Of a stretch of 42,583 bases of DNA, positions 15,098 through 24,090 are shown piece after piece; the stretch's first letter is position 1, and each line of letters opens with the position of its first letter. Below the pieces are notes generated by a model. It was not told where the DNA came from. It did no database searches and saw only the letters and a program-made list of their open reading frames with translations. The stretch is from an uncultured Campylobacter sp. Lineage in GTDB: Bacteria > Campylobacterota > Campylobacteria > Campylobacterales > Campylobacteraceae. Both the position numbers and the translations under genes were made by a program. The DNA is taken from positions 1 through 42,583 of the forward strand of contig NZ_CALHVN010000043.1 in the NCBI RefSeq assembly GCF_938039245.1, written 5' to 3'.

Positions 15098-16249
15098 TTG
15101 AAAAATATAGACGTGATGGAGTATGCGCAGGGCGCCCAGCGTATCGACGAAACGCTGATGCGGCGGGTGCTAGCCGCGCGAGAGGGCTACGACTACGAGA
15201 AATTTGATGCTCTCAGCGTAAAGCGCGCTCTTGGCGAAGAAAATCTAAGCATAGATGGTCTAAAAGCGCTTCTAAGCCCCGCTGCGGGCGCATTTTTAGG
15301 CGAGATGGCGGAGGCGGCGCGAGATAGGACGCGCAGGCAGTTTGGCAACTCGGTGCAGTTTTTTACGCCGCTTTATATCTCAAATTTTTGCGATAGCGAC
15401 TGCGTCTACTGCGGCTTTAGCTCGCGAAATAAAATCTCGCGCGTACGGCTAAAGGTGGACGAGGCTGCGACGGAGCTAGCAAACATCGCAAAAAGCGGGC
15501 TAAAAGACGTGCTGATCCTAACCGGCGAAAGCGCTAAAAAAAGCGACCTGGGCTACATCGGCGAGGTTTGCAAGGAGGCGTCTAGGCTTTTTAGCAACGT
15601 AGGCGTCGAGATCTATCCGCTAAATGCCGACGAATACGCGTTTTTGCACGGTTGCGGCGCAGACTACGTCGTGGTTTTTCAGGAGACTTACGACCCTGCT
15701 GCCTACGCGAAATTTCACCTCGGCGGCGTCAAGCGCTCGTTTGCATACCGCTTCCACGCCCAGGAGCGCGCTCTTATGGGCGGTATGCGCAGCGTCGGAT
15801 TTGCCGCACTTTTGGGGCTTGACGACTTTAGGAAGGACGCGCTAGCCACCGCGCTGCACGCGCATCTTATCCAGCAAAAGTACCCGCACGCCGAGATCGC
15901 TCTATCTTGCCCGCGCCTTCGCCCCGCGATAAACAAGGCTCACGTCGGCCCGAGGGACGTTGATGAGAGGGCGCTATTTCAGGTCATCTGTGCGTACCGC
16001 CTTTTTTTGCCCTATGCAAATATCACGATCTCTACGCGCGAGTCGGCGCGCTTCAGGGACGGCGTCATCGCAGTCGCCGCGAACAAAATTTCAGCCGGCG
16101 TTAGCACGGGCGTGGGGACGCACTCTGATAAGGCCAAAAAGGGCGACGAGCAGTTTGAGATCAGCGACGCGCGCTCGGTTGATGAGATACTAGGCGCCGT
16201 GCGAGGGCTAAATTTACAGCCCGTGATGAGCGAGCATATTTACGTTTGA
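15098..16249 (+). CDS. thiH: 2-iminoacetate synthase (tyrosine lyase)
   Basis: This radical SAM enzyme cleaves tyrosine to 2-iminoacetate (dehydroglycine) and p-cresol for the thiazole pathway, in the anaerobic/microaerobic branch that replaces ThiO. The 383-residue protein has the CX3CX2C cluster motif CDSDCVYC near residue 105 followed by GFSSRN. YPLNADEY and VFQETYDPAAY are typical of ThiH, and HVGPRDVDERALFQ lies in the C-terminal part. It starts at TTG (15098), chosen because GGAGA lies five bases before it; the ATG at 15116 has no such site. Confidence 0.93.
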   Translation: MKNIDVMEYAQGAQRIDETLMRRVLAAREGYDYEKFDALSVKRALGEENLSIDGLKALLSPAAGAFLGEMAEAARDRTRRQFGNSVQFFTPLYISNFCDSDCVYCGFSSRNKISRVRLKVDEAATELANIAKSGLKDVLILTGESAKKSDLGYIGEVCKEASRLFSNVGVEIYPLNADEYAFLHGCGADYVVVFQETYDPAAYAKFHLGGVKRSFAYRFHAQERALMGGMRSVGFAALLGLDDFRKDALATALHAHLIQQKYPHAEIALSCPRLRPAINKAHVGPRDVDERALFQVICAYRLFLPYANITISTRESARFRDGVIAVAANKISAGVSTGVGTHSDKAKKGDEQFEISDARSVDEILGAVRGLNLQPVMSEHIYV

Positions 16250-16543
16250 GGTCGGTCGGCGCTGTGTTCGGTTCGGATTTGCGCTTGTGCTTTTTTTATA
16301 AATTCGGTGACGTTTTTGCTTTGATTTGCATTGCGGCTTGAAGCGCTTGGGCGGCTTTTTGGAGGCTTTGCGTTTTTATTGGGCAAATTTGCGCTTTAAA
16401 AGGTTTGTAAAATTTGCTTTTTACGGCTTTTTTTGATGCGGTTTTTCGCCAGGCATTCGCAAAAATCCTAAATTTTGATTCTTCGCGACGTTTTGTATTT
16501 TTTTGTATTACGCACTTTTATCTAAATTTAAAAATGAGGTTTT

Positions 16544-17203
16544 ATGGATTTTGGTAAATTTGAGCTCGTTTGGGTGACGAATCGCCGTTTGAGCGAGGAT
16601 TTTTTTGCGGACGTTAGGTGCGTAGCGCAGGGCGGCAAGGCGGATAAAATTTTGCTTAGAGAGAGCGATTTGCCAGGGGACGAATACGAAAATTTAGCCC
16701 GCAAAACGCTTGAAATTATCGCAGAGTGCGGCTCTAACGTGCAGCTTGTTTTGCATACTCACTCAAGCGTCGCAAGTAAACTAGGCATCTGCGAGATACA
16801 TCTTCCTTTTACTAAATTTAGGGCGTCAAGCGGCGAGCGGGCTGTAAATTTAGCGGATTTAAATTCGGCTAAATCAGGTAGCGTTTGCGCGGATAAAGAC
16901 GAAGTCGGCGGCACTTATGCGCCGAATTTGACGCAAAATCTCAAAATCGGCGTTTCGGTGCACTCTTTAGAGCAGGCTTTGGCAGCGCAGAGTCTCGGTG
17001 CTGATTACGTCGTGGCGGGGCATATTTTTGACACGCCGTCTCATGCGCTGGAGCGGGGTAGGGGGCTTAAATTTTTGCGGGAGATTTGCGAGAGCTTAAA
17101 AATAAAAACCTACGCTATCGGCGGGATAAATTTTGAAAATTTAGGCGAGATCAAGGATGCGGGCGCGACCGGCGCATATATGATGCGGGGATTTTTAGGC
17201 TAA
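16544..17203 (+). CDS. tenI: TenI-like thiazole tautomerase (ThiE superfamily)
   Basis: This 219-residue TIM-barrel protein of the ThiE/TenI superfamily has the segment SVHSLEQALAAQSLGADYVV followed by GHIFDT and GRGL, which resembles B. subtilis TenI more than true ThiE (ThiE would have a GPIFPT...KxxPQG loop). TenI aromatises the thiazole tautomer made by ThiG. AIGGIN near the C-terminus is the phosphate-binding site. It follows thiH after 294 bases with no recognised gene. ThiE remains possible; many databases would label it so. Confidence 0.78.
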   Translation: MDFGKFELVWVTNRRLSEDFFADVRCVAQGGKADKILLRESDLPGDEYENLARKTLEIIAECGSNVQLVLHTHSSVASKLGICEIHLPFTKFRASSGERAVNLADLNSAKSGSVCADKDEVGGTYAPNLTQNLKIGVSVHSLEQALAAQSLGADYVVAGHIFDTPSHALERGRGLKFLREICESLKIKTYAIGGINFENLGEIKDAGATGAYMMRGFLG

Positions 17204-17442
17204 ATTTAGGGCGCTTTGCCTACTCGCCGGTACCGAAAATCAGATCAAATCCTAGCCGTAGCACAAAAATAAAAATTAGCCTTTGCCGCAAAAGCTCGTA
17301 GATTTCGTCGCTTTGCGCATCGCCGTTAAACCGCGCTTGCGGTGCGTTTGGCGTTTTAAACTAAAATACGCATCGCGTCTCTAAAAAGGCTTGAAAATTG
17401 GGTGCGCGAGGGCTTTGCGCTAGCTAAATTTAGAGGAAATAA

Positions 17443-18196
17443 ATGCGAGATAACTGGCTAGAGTACGACTTTATCGGCGAGTTTTAAAAGGACGGTCTGG
17501 CTACGATTTGCGGTAAAAGCAAAAAATGGGGACTAATAAACTCAAGCGGCGAGGAGGTTTTGCCCTGCGTTTACGATAACGTTTGGCATTTGCCCGAGTT
17601 TTTTACACTCGAAAAAGACGGAAAGCTCGGCCTAGCAAACGCGCAAGGAAAAATCGTCCTGCCCTGCGAATACGGCGATATCGTAGGCGATGAAGGGGCA
17701 GGCTTGGAGCCTTTATTTCGCGCGAAAAAGGGCGAAAAATGGGGAGTCATAGATAAAAACGGTGAAGCTATGATACCTTTTAAATTTAATGAGGTCGGTA
17801 TACCGGGCAAAAACGGCTTTACGGTAGTACGAGGGCGAAAAGTACGCAATCGCGGGCAAAGACGGCATAACCGTCCCCTTTGAATACGATTTTCTAGACG
17901 AGTGCGAGGACGGCGTATTTATAGCGCAAAAGGGCGAAAAATACGGGCTAATATCAAGCACGGGCGATATACTCGCTCCGCTAGACTTTGAGGATATAGA
18001 CATTTTTGAGGATGGGCTGGCTAAGGCTGAGAAGAACGGCAAAGTCGGCTTTTTAGACGTAAACGGACGAGTTGCGATACCGTTTAGATACTGCAGGGCA
18101 AGCGCTTTTAAAGGCGGTATCGCTTCTGCTCAAAAAGAGGACAAATGGTATATCGTGGATAAAAACGACAAAACGGTCGCGCCCGAGATAGCGTAG
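17443..18196 (+). pseudogene. WG-repeat protein gene, disrupted by a nonsense codon and a frameshift
   Basis: From the ATG at 17443 the frame encodes WG-type repeats (KKWGLINSSGEEVLPCVYDN; KLGLANAQGKIVLPCEYGD; KWGVIDKNGEAMIPFKFNE) but meets a TAA at codon 15 (17485-17487). Near 17830 the coding sense moves to the next frame: repeats continue there (KYAIAGKDGITVPFEYDF; KYGLISSTGDILAPLDFED; KVGFLDVNGRVAIPFRYC) to a TAG at 18194-18196. An extra base around 17830 explains the shift. Repaired, the product would be about 250 residues with six or so repeats. RBS AGAGGAAAT precedes the ATG. WG-repeat proteins are of poorly known function. Two lesions make sequencing error less likely, but it is possible. 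Confidence 0.8.
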
Positions 18197-18268
18197 GCGC
18201 AAATTTAACCGTTTGCGTCGCGCCTAAAAAGCGGTAAATAAACTAAAAATAAACGCGAAGGAACAAAA

Positions 18269-18862
18269 ATGGACGAAAGCAAAAAGATAATCGTCGAAAA
18301 AATGATAGCCTACGAAAAAAGGCTGATTAGCCCGGATCATAATTTTAACGAAGATACGCTTTGCGCGTGGATTTTAGAGGCTTGCGAGTTTGCTTTTGAT
18401 AACTTTAAGGAAAAAGATACTTTTGCTTTCGAGTATATGTATGAGTACAGGGTCGCTACCGTAGGGCTACGGCTGATGATGGGTTTGAAGAAATTTTATC
18501 CGCAGTTAAAATCCTCTCAAAAGGTCGTCGATACGATTTTAGCCGTCATAGAAAACGAAAAATACGGCGGCGGACGGCACGACTTTGTCCTGGCGCTATG
18601 GGAAAACAGGCTAGATATCCCATTTATACAAATCGTCCAAAAACGTAGCGACTTTTGGGAAAATCCGCGGTTTGCAAGCACGATTATCTGGGGCTTGGTT
18701 AGGCGCAAGATAGCGGGCTTCGCTCCGCAAATACAAGCCACTTTGCAGCGATTTACGGATAAAAGAGGACTGCATCTAGATATCAGAAAGGATTGTCAAA
18801 AGTATTTAGCCAACGAGCCTAAATACAAGCATTTTTCGGCTTTTTTACAAAAGCAAAAATAA
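18269..18862 (+). CDS. Hypothetical protein, alpha-helical, downstream of the WG-repeat pseudogene
   Basis: The 197-residue soluble protein has no signal peptide or membrane segment and reads as mostly helical, with aromatic-rich helices (EACEFAFDNFKEKDTFAFEY; RFASTIIWGLVRRKIAG) and a lysine-rich end. It starts at ATG with GAAGGAAC upstream. I do not recognise a family. Its size, acidic helical nature and place next to a decayed repeat protein resemble immunity-like or effector-partner proteins, but this is only a guess from context. It is intact while its neighbour is broken. Confidence 0.6.
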   Translation: MDESKKIIVEKMIAYEKRLISPDHNFNEDTLCAWILEACEFAFDNFKEKDTFAFEYMYEYRVATVGLRLMMGLKKFYPQLKSSQKVVDTILAVIENEKYGGGRHDFVLALWENRLDIPFIQIVQKRSDFWENPRFASTIIWGLVRRKIAGFAPQIQATLQRFTDKRGLHLDIRKDCQKYLANEPKYKHFSAFLQKQK

Positions 18863-19117
18863 TCTAGCGCTTTAAGCTTTGGTCGAGGCCGGTCGGCTTT
18901 TTTTAAGATAAAGTCCCCAACCAGAAAATTTGTAAAGCCGCCCGTTTGGCATCCCGGATACGCGCCTACTTACGGGCTTAGCCGTAAGCGGCTGCGCGAG
19001 ATTTTGCCAGAGCGGGTAGATTTATACGGGCGCTTTTGCGGCTTAAATTTAGGCTTTAAAATTTAGGCGAATTTCGCTACTATTTGGGCTAAAATTTGAT
19101 TTAAAAATGGAGAAAAA

Positions 19118-20002
19118 GTGAAAAAACTAATTTTCGTAACCGTGCTTTGGGCGTTTAGCTTTAGCCTCATCGGCGAGTTTTTGGCGGGGCGAGTGGATAG
19201 CTATTTTGCCGCGTTTTCGCGCGTGGTGCTTGCGCTTGGCGTATTTTTGCCCTTTATGATTAAAGATTTTGCAGCGAAAAACCTCGCCCTCTACGCCAAA
19301 GTAGCCGCGATCGGCGCGGTGCAAATCGGCGCGATGTATATCTTCTACTACAACTCGTTTGCCTACCTTAGCGTTGCCGAGGTCGCGCTTTTTACGATAT
19401 TTACGCCGTTTTACGTGAGCGTGGTTTACGACGTGCTAGCGGGCAGGCTGAGGCTACTGTATCTGCTTAGCGTCGGTATCGCGGTTTTGGGCGCTCTCAT
19501 CATCAAATACGGTAACGTAAATGCCGGCTTTTGGCATGGATTTTTGCTCGTACAGGGGGCAAATTTATGCTTTGGCGTCGGACAGAGCGCGTATAAATTT
19601 CTGCTGGAAAAGCAAGGCTTTAGCGAGCAAAGAGGGGTTTTTGGCTACTTTTTCGTAGGAGCCTCGGCGGTTACGGGCGTAGCATTTGCTATGTTTGGAA
19701 ATCCGGAAAAAATCAACCTCGACCTAACCCAGGGTGCCGTACTACTGTGGCTTGGTATCGGAGCTAGCGGTCTGGGGTATTTTTTATGGAACAAAGGCGC
19801 GTGCGAGGTGGATAGCGGCACCCTAGCCATCATGAATAACGCTCTCATACCTGCTGCCATCATCGTAAATTTGGTCTTTTGGCACAAAGATGCGGATATA
19901 CTAAGACTCTGCCTCGGCGGTGCGGTGATTTATATTTCTTTGCTGATTCACAACAAAATCATCGAGCATTATGAGCGAAGCAGGGCGGCAAAACGGCTCT
20001 AA
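19118..20002 (+). CDS. DMT-superfamily (EamA) transporter
   Basis: The 294-residue protein has about ten hydrophobic segments in two EamA halves, starting with LIFVTVLWAFSFSLIGEFL, the typical first helix of the drug/metabolite transporter family, and with GIGASGLGYFLWNKG in the second half. It resembles the carboxylate/amino-acid exporters of the YicL type, but the substrate cannot be told. The start is GTG at 19118, four bases after GGAGA. It lies alone between the unknown 197-aa gene and a long gene-free stretch. Confidence 0.8.
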   Translation: MKKLIFVTVLWAFSFSLIGEFLAGRVDSYFAAFSRVVLALGVFLPFMIKDFAAKNLALYAKVAAIGAVQIGAMYIFYYNSFAYLSVAEVALFTIFTPFYVSVVYDVLAGRLRLLYLLSVGIAVLGALIIKYGNVNAGFWHGFLLVQGANLCFGVGQSAYKFLLEKQGFSEQRGVFGYFFVGASAVTGVAFAMFGNPEKINLDLTQGAVLLWLGIGASGLGYFLWNKGACEVDSGTLAIMNNALIPAAIIVNLVFWHKDADILRLCLGGAVIYISLLIHNKIIEHYERSRAAKRL

Positions 20003-20909
20003 ATTCGGCACAGGATTGCTAAAACGAGCTTTTAGTTTTTGTTTCTGAGCGCCGCGAGTCGTCTTTGCTTTAGCCTAAAAGATTTTGCCGTATGGCAAGC
20101 TTTGACCGCGTTTTTATGGTTGCTAGATACGGCGATAAATTTAATCAAAAATACAAAAATATGTAAGGAAGGGCGGAAACAAAAAGGTTGCTTGCACCTT
20201 GCTAGAAGGCTAGATAAACAAAAAACTTCAAAAAGATAAACCTTAAGCTCGCTTGCCGTCTTATCATCAGGCGGCGCTTTGCTAGTTTAAGCAAATTTGC
20301 TGCGGCCTTGGCAATCTTTTTTATGCTTGCCGCCGCATTTTTGCGAAATTTTGCTTTTAATTTTTCGGCATTGCTTGTTGGGCACAGCCGGTAGCGCAGC
20401 GGAATAAACCGGTCAAATCAAGCGTTTGCTTAAATTTAGACCGGATATAGTTTAACCGCATTTAACCGCCCTCCTTGCCTATAAGAGCTTTATCAATCTT
20501 AAAAGAATGCGATAAACTCCTTCTTGCAGTCTAAGCTCTACTTATCTTTGCTATATAGCCTGTCTTAGAACCGCAAACGCAAATAAAGCCTTATTCTTTA
20601 AGATAGAGCAATAAAACCTCTTTTTTAATGCCGTTAAATTTAGTTTATTAGCGCAACTCCGCCTACTTGCTGGAGCAAATGGGGGTCTAACTACTGCGCT
20701 CGTGCTCTATTTGAGAAGAATATTTTTGTTTTGAGCCTTGATTAGGCGTTTATATGAGGCATCAAAGCCGTTGTTGATTTTATGGCGCTAACTTCGATTG
20801 CGCGGCTGTTTGACGCCCGCCGTAGTTAAAAGTTATAAAATTTACCTCGCATCTCATGCTGCGTTGGTATGCTGACAAGGGCCGATAGCATGCTAACTAA
20901 CGCGCTATT
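20003..20909. other. 907-bp stretch without an intact gene
   Basis: No intact gene is supported. A weak plus-strand frame at 20039-20239 begins in the transporter's 3' flank and resembles nothing. The minus strand holds a probable transposase remnant around 20594-20665. The minus-strand region 20700-20850 contains a short readable piece (IEVSAIKSTTALMPHINA) with no recognised relative. The stretch ends at the carB fragment and looks like decaying accessory DNA. Confidence 0.5.
20594..20665 (-). pseudogene. Remnant of an IS1595-type transposase (C-terminal part)
   Basis: The minus strand reads LR, two stop codons, then TKFNGIKKEVLLLYLKE and a stop. This fits the IS1595-family transposase C-terminal pattern in which KFNGI is followed by a helix ending LHLKE and then (C/S)EFRFN. 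Stops and loss of frame on both sides show it is dead. A second, diverged copy of this motif occurs at 36933-36983. Similarity is from memory of the family, not a search. Confidence 0.45.
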
Positions 20910-21773
20910 TTACGCCATAACCTCGCCCGTGCTTTTCATCTCAGGGCCCAGGATCAAATCGGCACCCGGGAGCTTGTTAAACGGAAAGACAGCTTCTTTG
21001 ACGCAGACGTGATTTTTCACGCGAGGCCTTAGTATGCCGCGCTCCTCGTAAACTGCGCCGTAGTTATCGTAAAATTTAAGCGCCTCGCGCAAATTTCCTT
21101 GCCACATCACGCGCGTAGCGACCTTTGCCATCGGCACGCCGGTGGCCTTGCTAACAAACGGCACGGTGCGGCTAGCACGCGGGTTTACCTCGATCATGAA
21201 AAGTTCATTCTCGTATATGGCAAACTGGATATTCATTAGCCCCACTACGCCTAAATTTAGCGCGATGTCGCGGGTTTGGTTTTCTACCTTTTCGATCATC
21301 TGCGCGGTCAAATTTAGCGGAGGCAGTATGCACGCGCTGTCGCCGCTGTGGATGCCCGCCTCCTCGATGTGCTGCATAATAGCACCGATATAGACGTCCT
21401 TACCGTCGCTGATAGCGTCTACATCGAGCTCCACGGCGTCTTGTAAAAATTTATCGATTAGTACTGGCGAGTGATTGCTGACCTTGACCGCTTCGCTCAT
21501 ATATAGGCGTAGCTCCTCATCGCTATGCACTCGTCTCATCGCGCGGCCACCTAGTACGTAGCTAGGACGCACGAGTACCGGATAGCCGATAGCCGCAGCC
21601 TTTTCTAGCGCCTCTTTTTCGCTTGTCGCGGTGTCGTTTCTCGGCTGTTTGACGCCTATTTTAGAGATAAATTCGCTAAATTTCTTGCGGTCTTCGGCGA
21701 CGTCGATCGTGCGCGCGCTGGTGCCGATGATTTTCGCGCCCGCTATGCTTAGGCGTTTGGCAAATTTTAATGC
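20910..21773 (-). pseudogene. carB: Internal fragment of carB (carbamoyl-phosphate synthase large subunit)
   Basis: The minus strand is open for 287 codons, from directly after a TAG at 21774-21776 to a TAA at 20910-20912. It is clearly CarB: ALKFAKRLSIAGAKIIGTS, RPSYVLGGRAM, GDSACILPP, EVNPRASRTVPF and ending PEMKSTGEVMA. CarB is about 1085 residues; this piece corresponds to the second ATP-grasp domain only (very roughly residues 640-925). There is no start region, no N-terminal half and no MGS-like C-terminal domain. The reading frame is otherwise undamaged. The full gene must be elsewhere. It stops 15 bases from the cupin gene's stop codon. It may be the product of a recent partial duplication or recombination. 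Confidence 0.88.
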
Positions 21774-21788
21774 CTAAAAGCTTATACC

Positions 21789-22121
21789 TCAAGATTTTAA
21801 AACCTTGAATACTCGACTTACATCGTCATTTTTGCTTAAGCTAAGTCTTACGATACTATTTTCTAGCGCAATGAGTGCATGAGGAATGTTTGGATCAAGC
21901 GTAACCATATCAAGCGCATTCAGTGTCGTAGAATCCTCACTGACGCTAAAATCTATTTTTCCGCTTAAAACTTGAATCATTATCGCCCCAGATGCCTTAT
22001 GCTCTTTCATTTCAGCGCCTTTTTCTAAATTTATACGTATCTCTTTGCTATGCGGACCATCAAAAAGCTTAGCGATGGTAACACCGTCAAATATACTATT
22101 TTGCCATACTATCTTTTCCAT
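21789..22121 (-). CDS. Small single-domain cupin protein
   Basis: The 110-residue protein has the cupin beta-barrel pattern: KGAEMKEHKASGAIMIQVLSG as motif 1 with one His, and NIPHALIALENS as motif 2 with a His. The metal site looks reduced relative to classical cupins. Function unknown; such proteins bind small ligands or act as sensors. It is preceded by an A/T-rich leader and followed, 15 bases past its stop, by the carB fragment. It separates the accessory stretch from the ribosomal operon. Confidence 0.75.
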   Translation of the reverse strand: MEKIVWQNSIFDGVTIAKLFDGPHSKEIRINLEKGAEMKEHKASGAIMIQVLSGKIDFSVSEDSTTLNALDMVTLDPNIPHALIALENSIVRLSLSKNDDVSRVFKVLKS

Positions 22122-22263
22122 TTACAACCTTTATTATAAAATAATAACACCATTGTAACTCTAAATTTAGATAAAGGGATTGATTTTAATTAAGCGATTT
22201 TTGAAATTTAAGAAAATGGGTAGGGAGCAAAAGCCTAAAAATAGACTTTTGCAAGGAGCAAAA

Positions 22264-22620
22264 TTATTTTTTAAGCTCTTTAATGCGAGCAGCTTTACCG
22301 CGTCTATCGCGTAGATAAAATAACTTAGCGCGGCGCACGCGACCTTGTCTTAGAACGGTTATGCTCTCTAGACTTTCGCTATAGATAGGGAAAATTCTCT
22401 CTACGCCTACGCTGTTTGCGCCGATCTTTCTAATAATAAACGTTTCGCCTGTTCCGCTACCGCGTCTTGCTATACAGATACCTTCGAAATTTTGAATTCT
22501 AGTTTTATCGCCTTCTTTAATGCGGATAGCTATACGTAAAGTATCTCCAGCGCGAAAATCAGGCACAGACTTTTGAGCTATTTGAGTTTGTTCAAATGCC
22601 TCTATATACTTGTTTCTCAT
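22264..22620 (-). CDS. rplS: 50S ribosomal protein L19
   Basis: L19 sits at the 30S/50S interface. The 118-residue protein shows PDFRAGDTLRIAIRIKEGDK, the FEGICIARRGSGTGETFIIRK core and SVGVERIFPIYSE, all highly conserved, with normal length. It overlaps trmD by four bases (ATGA) and is the last gene of the ffh-rpsP-khpA-rimM-trmD-rplS group. An imperfect hairpin with GCAAAAG/CTTTTGC arms lies 12-37 bases after its stop (22227-22252) and could end transcription, though no U-run follows. Confidence 0.97.
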   Translation of the reverse strand: MRNKYIEAFEQTQIAQKSVPDFRAGDTLRIAIRIKEGDKTRIQNFEGICIARRGSGTGETFIIRKIGANSVGVERIFPIYSESLESITVLRQGRVRRAKLFYLRDRRGKAARIKELKK

Positions 22621-23321
22621 ATTTTTTCCTTAGTCGGCGGCTCAAATTTTCGGTATAAATCCGGACGAAAAAACCTAGTTTTTAAGAACGCCATATTATT
22701 TTTCAAAGCTCTGATTTTAGCATGGTCTCCCTTTAAAAACGCTGAAACCACTCCAGAACCTTTGTAATCACTGGGTTTCGTAAAAGAGGGGGCTTCTAGC
22801 AAATTGCCTTCAAAACTCTCAACTTCAAGGCTTTGATTATTCCCTAAAACGCCGTCGATATTGCGAGAAATCGCATCGGTAATGCAAAGCGCGCCCAGTT
22901 CCCCTCCGGTCATCACAAAATCGCCTATGCAAAAAATCTCGTCCGCGTATTTTTCTATTGTGCGCTCGTCTATACCTTCATATCTACCGCAAACTAGGCA
23001 GATGTGTTCTTTTTTAGCTAGGCGCCTAGCATCGTTTTGAGTAAAATTTTTCCCGGCAGGCGCCAGGAAAATAGTATGGATTCTTGGCTCATTTTTTAAT
23101 AAAAAATTTAAAGTATCATTAAGAGGTTGGCACGTCATGAGTAATCCTGCGCCGCCTCCAACCATATAATCATCTACCTTTTTATGCTTATCGGCGCTAA
23201 AATCTCGAGGATTTAAAAAATTAATCAAGATAAGACTTTCCTTTACGGCACGACCTAAAATACTATCTTGAAAATATGGTCGTACAAGGCTTTCAAAAAG
23301 CGTAACAAAGGTAAATTTCAT
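22617..23321 (-). CDS. trmD: tRNA (guanine-N1)-methyltransferase
   Basis: TrmD methylates G37 of tRNAs reading CNN codons and prevents frameshifting. The 234-residue SPOUT enzyme shows the N-terminal MKFTFVTLFESLVRPYF, the glycine-rich DDYMVGGGAGLLM, CGRYEGIDER and IGDFVMTGGELGAL around the trefoil knot, where SAM binds. It lies between rimM and rplS with one-base and four-base overlaps, the usual order. Confidence 0.96.
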   Translation of the reverse strand: MKFTFVTLFESLVRPYFQDSILGRAVKESLILINFLNPRDFSADKHKKVDDYMVGGGAGLLMTCQPLNDTLNFLLKNEPRIHTIFLAPAGKNFTQNDARRLAKKEHICLVCGRYEGIDERTIEKYADEIFCIGDFVMTGGELGALCITDAISRNIDGVLGNNQSLEVESFEGNLLEAPSFTKPSDYKGSGVVSAFLKGDHAKIRALKNNMAFLKTRFFRPDLYRKFEPPTKEKI

Positions 23322-23848
23322 CAGGAATTTTCTAAAATTAAGATAGCATTTTTGGTATAGATTTTTTTATTTTCCGCATCGACTTTTTCTATATAAACAT
23401 CAATATACGGAATATAAAAACTTTTTTCTAACCCTTTGGCAATCAAATTTTCATCGGTTTTTACTAGAAATAGATGATTTGTCCCGACCGCATCTATATC
23501 TTCTACCTCGCCCAGCCTTTGGTTGTTCTCGTAAATTTCACAACCGATGACATCAAAATAGAAAAATTCGCCTTTTTTTAGTTTGCAGTTTTTTCTAGTT
23601 TCTTCTTCTGTAGAATAGATTATTTTATTTGTAAGAGTTTTTGCACTATCTATGTTTTCAAAACCGTAAAAAGAGATCGTATCATTCGTACGATTGTAGC
23701 TTTTTACGACAAGTTCCTTTCCGTCTTTATCGTAAAACATAGCATTTTTTTTAAACTGGTTAGGAAAGTCACCTTTATTATGAAGCTTGACAAATCCCTT
23801 TAATCCTACTGTTTTGCCAAGCAGTGCAACTTCTACAAATTCATTCAA
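23321..23848 (-). CDS. rimM: 16S rRNA processing protein RimM
   Basis: RimM helps mature the 30S head domain and binds S19. The 175-residue protein has the N-terminal VALLGKTVGLKGFVKLHN motif and, in the PRC-barrel half, FYFDVIGCEIYENNQRLGEV and LFLVKTDENLI, ending with YIPYIDVYIEKVD. It overlaps the KH protein gene by eight bases and trmD by one. It is more A/T-rich than the polyketide cluster, typical for this conserved block. Confidence 0.93.
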   Translation of the reverse strand: MNEFVEVALLGKTVGLKGFVKLHNKGDFPNQFKKNAMFYDKDGKELVVKSYNRTNDTISFYGFENIDSAKTLTNKIIYSTEEETRKNCKLKKGEFFYFDVIGCEIYENNQRLGEVEDIDAVGTNHLFLVKTDENLIAKGLEKSFYIPYIDVYIEKVDAENKKIYTKNAILILENS

Positions 23849-24083
23849 GGTGTTTTACCGTAACTCGGTATGAAGTAGTATCTTTAGCTTTATAGCCGAC
23901 AATAACGGTTTTTATCGCATTTATTGTTCTACCGTCTTTACCAATTAGTTTACCGGTATCAACCTTGTCGGCATATATTACTAGTTCGGTAAAATCATCG
24001 TCAAGCTTAACTCGTTCAAGTTTCACTTTTTCCGGGAAATCGGCAATGAGTTTAGCGTATTCAAGTAAAAAATTTTCTACCAT
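23841..24083 (-). CDS. khpA: KH-domain RNA-binding protein
   Basis: The 80-residue single KH domain protein contains the GxxG loop in VDTGKLIGKDGRTINAIKTV. KhpA-type proteins bind RNA, often with KhpB, and are found between rpsP and rimM in many bacteria, as here. It follows rpsP by seven bases and overlaps rimM. Confidence 0.9.
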   Translation of the reverse strand: MVENFLLEYAKLIADFPEKVKLERVKLDDDFTELVIYADKVDTGKLIGKDGRTINAIKTVIVGYKAKDTTSYRVTVKHLE

Positions 24084-24090
24084 TTTTTAA

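Noticed and set aside
20039..20239. 66-codon plus-strand frame after the DMT transporter
   Set aside because: No ribosome site, no start with support, composition of non-coding DNA.
22227..22252. Strong terminator after rplS
   Set aside because: The GCAAAAG/CTTTTGC stem is short with a mismatch and lacks a following U-run, so it is only mentioned in the rplS entry.
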